Below, one piece after another: positions 60,650 through 64,000 of a stretch of DNA of 64,000 nucleotides; position 1 is the first letter of the stretch; every line of letters starts with the position of its first letter. Position numbers and translations under genes: made by a program. The stretch spans positions 99,873,412-99,937,411 of the forward strand of contig CM043963.1 in NCBI GenBank assembly GCA_014529385.2, read 5' to 3'. Source of the DNA: Adiantum capillus-veneris. Taxonomy: Eukaryota > Streptophyta > Polypodiopsida > Polypodiales > Pteridaceae. The notes beneath the pieces are model-generated. The model was not told where the DNA came from. It saw only the letters and a program-made list of their open reading frames with translations, and did no database searches.

Positions 60650-61732
60650 GTACTTTACAACTGATAAGGTACTTCTCCTTGGATGAATCTAAAGAAAAAC
60701 CTTGTCACCTTCTTTAAATCTTCTTTCGGATCTCTTACTATCCGCATATCGCTTTTGACGATCCTGAGCTGCCTGAATATCCTTTCAGATGGCTTTTGTT
60801 TGATTTTCCATTTCTTCCAGCATCTCCTTAGACACTTCAACTCTGATGGTAGGGTCAAAAAAATTGAGTGAAGAGACACATTCTTGACCATAGAAGGCAC
60901 AAAATGGGGTCATACCAATGCTTTGATGATGAGAAGCATTGTAAGCATACTCCACTAGAGGTAAAAATTGAATCCATAGCTTAGGTTCTCTACTACAATA
61001 ATCTCTAAGAATATCTTCGATGACTTGGTTAACTCGTTCTATTTGACCATCTGATTGAGGATGGTATGCGGTACTAAAGTTTAACTCTGTTCCAATTTTC
61101 TTGAAGAGTGAGGTCCAAAAGTTTGAAGTAAACTTCACATCTTGATTTCTTACAATTTGTTTGGGCAATCCATGCAATCCAAAAATCTCTTTAACAAACA
61201 GTCGTGCAATATCAGAGGCGGTAAAGGTTGTTTTGATCGGTATGAGATGCGCAACCTTCGTGAGTAATTCAACAACTACTATAAGTGAATTATATCCTCC
61301 TTGTACCGTAGATAATCCAATGACAAAGTCCATGCCTATACACTCCCACTCCATTTGGGGAATGTCCAATGGTTGAAGTTACTAGGATGTTTAACTCTCT
61401 CAGCTTTAATCCTTTGGCATGTCAAGCATTGACAAACATAGCGTAGAACATCTGCCTTTTTCCCAGTCCAATAGAAACTTTTTTCGTACGGCATTGAGAG
61501 TCTTTGCATATCCTGGGTGTCCTAAAGTAGGGCTATCATGGGCCTCAAATAAGATAGCCTTCTTTAAGTTAGGGTCCTTTGGTACACATAGCCTATCTCT
61601 ATAGTAGAGACAAGGTCCATCATGTGAGAAGTTTAACATTGAAGGTATATTCTTTGAATAACCCAGATCGAACAAGGTTAAGCTGCCTTTGATAATCTTG
61701 AACAGATGATGCAACTTCCTTAATTTTTTCAA
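60650..61732 (-). pseudogene. int: Integrase of the right-edge Gypsy element
   Basis: Two main blocks: 61,406-61,732, including EAHDSPTLGHPGYAKTLNAV (His pair of the zinc domain) with Cys residues after it; and 60,785-61,369 with the DDE core: ECIGMDFVIGLS, VRNQDVKFTSNFW (second Asp; the family usually has SDRD), and STAYHPQSDGQIERVNQVIE (Glu). A frameshift near 60,790 leads to FLRFIQGEVPYQL. All three catalytic positions appear kept. Confidence 0.85.
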
Positions 61733-61868
61733 TGAGTGGGTTGTTGGGTATAGATATGAGGCTCAAAAAAGGTTTTTGACTGAGTAAATCTGCAACCGTG
61801 TTTTCTTTTCCGAGACAATAGATAATGTCAAAGTCAAATTCTTGAAAAAGTTCTACCCATCATCTTTG

Positions 61869-62441
61869 TCACATATTCAAGGTTGCTTGGGTGGAAATCC
61901 TTTTTAAGCTCTTATGGTTGGTTATAAGTCGAAACTTCCATCCCAATAAGTAGTGTCTCCACAACTTTAGAGCGTGAATGACTGCCAATAGTTCAAGGTC
62001 ATGGGTGGGGTAGTTCCTTTCATGAACCTTAAGCTTACGTGAGGTGAAAGCTATTGGTCTGTCTTCTTGAACTAATACTCCTCCAACTGCTATTCCACTA
62101 GCATCTTCAAAGGCCTGATTGAAATCTGGTAGCTTTAGGCACGGTGCCGTAGTCACATACTGCTTAAGTTGGTCAAATCTTTCTTGTTGTAGTGGTCCCC
62201 AGCTTATCTTCACTCCTTTCTTCAAAAGATCGGTCAAGGGTGAAGCAATCACTGCATAATCCTTTATAAATATTCTATACCATCCTATGATTCCTAAGAA
62301 TCCTTTAAGCTCCCTTGCATTTGATGGCTGAGGCCATTCAACAATGTCTTGAACTTTAGCAGGGTCCACTGAGATTCCTTCATGCGAAACAATAAATCCC
62401 AAATACTCAATCCTTGGAGTAAAAAATGAACACTTGCTCAT
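61869..62441 (-). CDS. RT C-terminal part and RNase H
   Basis: 190 open codons: [40 protein letters not shown] and [20 protein letters not shown] (RT thumb/connection), then [40 protein letters not shown] and [20 protein letters not shown], the Gypsy RNase H. The first RNase H Asp ([11 protein letters not shown]) and the Glu ([11 protein letters not shown]) are visible. The frame ends in [10 protein letters not shown]; a frameshift lies just before the RNase H end. Confidence 0.85.
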   Translation of the reverse strand: MSKCSFFTPRIEYLGFIVSHEGISVDPAKVQDIVEWPQPSNARELKGFLGIIGWYRIFIKDYAVIASPLTDLLKKGVKISWGPLQQERFDQLKQYVTTAPCLKLPDFNQAFEDASGIAVGGVLVQEDRPIAFTSRKLKVHERNYPTHDLELLAVIHALKLWRHYLLGWKFRLITNHKSLKRISTQATLNM

Positions 62442-62846
62442 CTTTGCATATAGATTGTGTTCTCAAAGAATATCCAACACCTTTCTCGGGTGGTCTTCAT
62501 GTTCTTCTTCATCCTTTGAGTAGATAGAATATCATCAAAGAAGACAAGAACAAAGTCATCTAGGTACGGCATGAAAATATCCTGCATCAATCTATTGAAT
62601 GTAGCTGGAGCATTAGTAAGACCAAATGGCATTACTATAAACTCAAAATGTCCATATCGGGTGTTGAAAGCTGTCTTTGGAATATCAGATTCCTTTATTT
62701 TGATTTGATAATAACCAGATCTTAGATCTATCTTTGAGAAGACCTTGGAACCATGTGGTCTGTCCAGCAATTCATTGATTCATGGGATATGATAGTTGTT
62801 TTTAACTGTTTTCTAGTTTAGTCCTCTGTAATCAATGCAGAGTCAT
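62438..62846 (-). pseudogene. Reverse transcriptase palm
   Basis: [20 protein letters not shown] (first catalytic Asp), [40 protein letters not shown] and VLVFFDDIL (F-F-D-D in place of Y-x-D-D). A frameshift follows directly after FFDDIL. Upstream, two stops and a shift (62,770-62,850) separate it from the RT start; PTGFSS-like parts are unreadable. Confidence 0.82.
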
Positions 62847-63560
62847 AAAGTCCCATCTTTCTTCTTTTGAAAAAGTACTGGTGCTCCCCAACATGACTTA
62901 CTCGGTCTAATAAATCCTTGTTCTATAAGTTGACGAAGTTGCTCGTTCAATTCAATGGCCTCTGGTAGTGCCATTTTATAAGGTCTCTTTGACACTGGCT
63001 CACTTCCTAGAAGAATCTCTATCTCATGATCAATCTCTTGATTTGGAGGAAGAGATGTGAGATCTTCAGGGAAGGCATCTAAATATTTATGAAGCCAAGA
63101 AGATTTCGTAATGCTTGATTTTGAATCCATCTTGCTCAACTTGACCACAAATATTTGTTGTCCGGTCCTCATACCTCTGAGTAGATGGTTGGCTTTAACT
63201 AATTGAATCTTTGGAATCCCATTCTTTCCCTGAACTTCGACTTGATTTGCTTGACTATCTCTAAAGCTCATACTACCTAGGCCATAGTGAATGCTAGAGT
63301 GATTCTTAGATAACCACTCCATCCCAAGAATTCCATCATACATTCCAACTGGTAAGGTTCTAAAGAAGTCTAAAGTAGCATGTCCTCCTAGTTCAAAGTC
63401 AAGGGTTCCCACAGAATATCGTGATACCACGGTTTTTCCATTAGCCAATTCTATTGTCATGGGTATAGCTTGTTTTTTATTCAGATTCAACTCTTGTAAG
63501 CATTTTGGGGATAGAAAAGAATGAGTACTGCCACAATCGATGAGGAGGTTAAAAGGTTTA
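62843..63560 (-). CDS. Protease and RT N-terminus
   Basis: The frame includes FNLLIDCGSTHSFLSPKCLQ (retropepsin active site, D-C-G where most have D-S-G) near 63,500-63,550, then LGMEWLSKNH, the LG motif that closes the protease. It continues into RT: DHEIEILLGSEPVSKRPYKM, ALPEAIELNEQLRQLIEQGF, IRPSKSCWGAPVLFQKKKDG. Protease and RT share one long frame here, as expected of a Gypsy pol. Confidence 0.85.
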
Positions 63561-63833
63561 CCTTGATGGGTTGCTGGTGTTTGAATAACAACAAATTGTC
63601 TTGGGCTCCAAGGTTGTCAATAGCTATATAAATTCTTGCTCTCTCTTCTTCTTCACCAAGGGTAGGCTCTCCTAAGACTGCATGTACATGGACATTCCTA
63701 CCTTGACCTCTTCCAAAGGATCTTTTTGCTCTTCCTCGTCCTCTACCTCGTCCACCACCTCGTCCATTGTTATGTCCAAAAGGGGTGGTGTCTTTGATCT
63801 ACTTCACTTGTTGCTGCTACTCTATTTTTTAGA

Positions 63834-63883
63834 CGTGGACATCTGTTCTGATAATGTCCCAACTCTTCACATTCAAAGCATCA
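63834..63883 (-). pseudogene. gag: gag zinc knuckle of the right-edge element
   Basis: Minus strand CFECEELGHYQNRCPR, a canonical CX2CX4HX4C knuckle. Frames shift between it and the protease block. The rest of gag lies beyond the window. Confidence 0.75.
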
Positions 63884-64000
63884 AACATTCGAGCGTGAAG
63901 GGTTTTGAGCATTAGCAGTATAATCTCTTTGTGGTTGTCCATTATTATTGGGAAGCCTTATTGGTTGTCTCGCTCCATTGAAACTTTGATCTTGTTCAAC

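Larger units (their letters stand above)
60290..63900 (-). mobile_element. Ty3/Gypsy element pol (minus strand, continues past the right edge)
   Basis: Minus-strand order from the edge inward: zinc knuckle, protease, RT, RNase H, integrase, chromodomain-like C-terminus. This is the Gypsy order, and the C-terminal chromodomain-like segment suggests a chromovirus. The gag start and the 5' LTR lie beyond 64,000. There are several stops and frameshifts, so the copy is dead. It is a different lineage from the 44.7-54.8-kb element: RT, integrase end and LTR do not resemble each other. Confidence 0.85.

Overview
The window is plant nuclear DNA made almost entirely of transposable elements and their relics. 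Plant features seen directly are spliceable exons with GT..AG introns, Ty3/Gypsy polyproteins, primer-binding sites matching plant tRNA-Asp, tRNA-Trp and tRNA-iMet, long dinucleotide microsatellites, and widespread CAG->TAG / CGA->TGA decay of the kind expected from CHG and CG cytosine methylation. A seed-free plant with a large genome (a fern, for example) would fit, but nothing here settles the species. I see no intact host gene, tRNA or rRNA.

Region 1 (about 976-37,293) is the most interesting part. A 28-bp inverted repeat bounds about 36 kb. It contains four decayed, intron-bearing genes arranged A-> <-B C-> <-D. A ends in an FCP1-like HAD phosphatase domain. B is a MULE/SWIM-type DDE transposase. 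C joins a ParB-like domain to a beta-class DNA methyltransferase domain. D is a second DDE-like transposase with a conserved HGKG motif. A palindromic motif, TATGCTA..TAGCATA, lies just inside both ends and has expanded into kilobase arrays in the probable introns of A and D and downstream of D. My reading is a giant DNA transposon carrying its own DNA methyltransferase. The alternative is a nest of several smaller elements.

Two later insertions split gene B. The first is a complete 11.4-kb non-autonomous gag-protease LTR element (11,011-22,422; TSD GTTTC; tRNA-Asp-type PBS). It has eight W-x-P-K repeats, a series of 22-bp palindromes in its leader, and a captured DEAD-box helicase fragment. 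The second is a 1.56-kb element with two LTRs in inverted orientation (22,765-24,325) flanked by GGGGG on both sides.

Region 2 (about 37,294-44,711) holds microsatellites, a degenerate tandem block (about 40,930-42,320), a five-copy 96-bp tandem array (43,305-43,780) and one orphan coding-like exon.

Region 3 (44,716-54,821) is a complete minus-strand Ty3/Gypsy element with 2-kb LTRs, gag, protease, RT, RNase H and integrase, all lightly broken, and a tRNA-Trp-type PBS.

Region 4 (54,822-57,960) is the LTR, tRNA-iMet PBS and gag of a plus-strand retroelement. Region 5 (about 58,900-64,000) is a minus-strand Ty3/Gypsy element that runs off the right edge.
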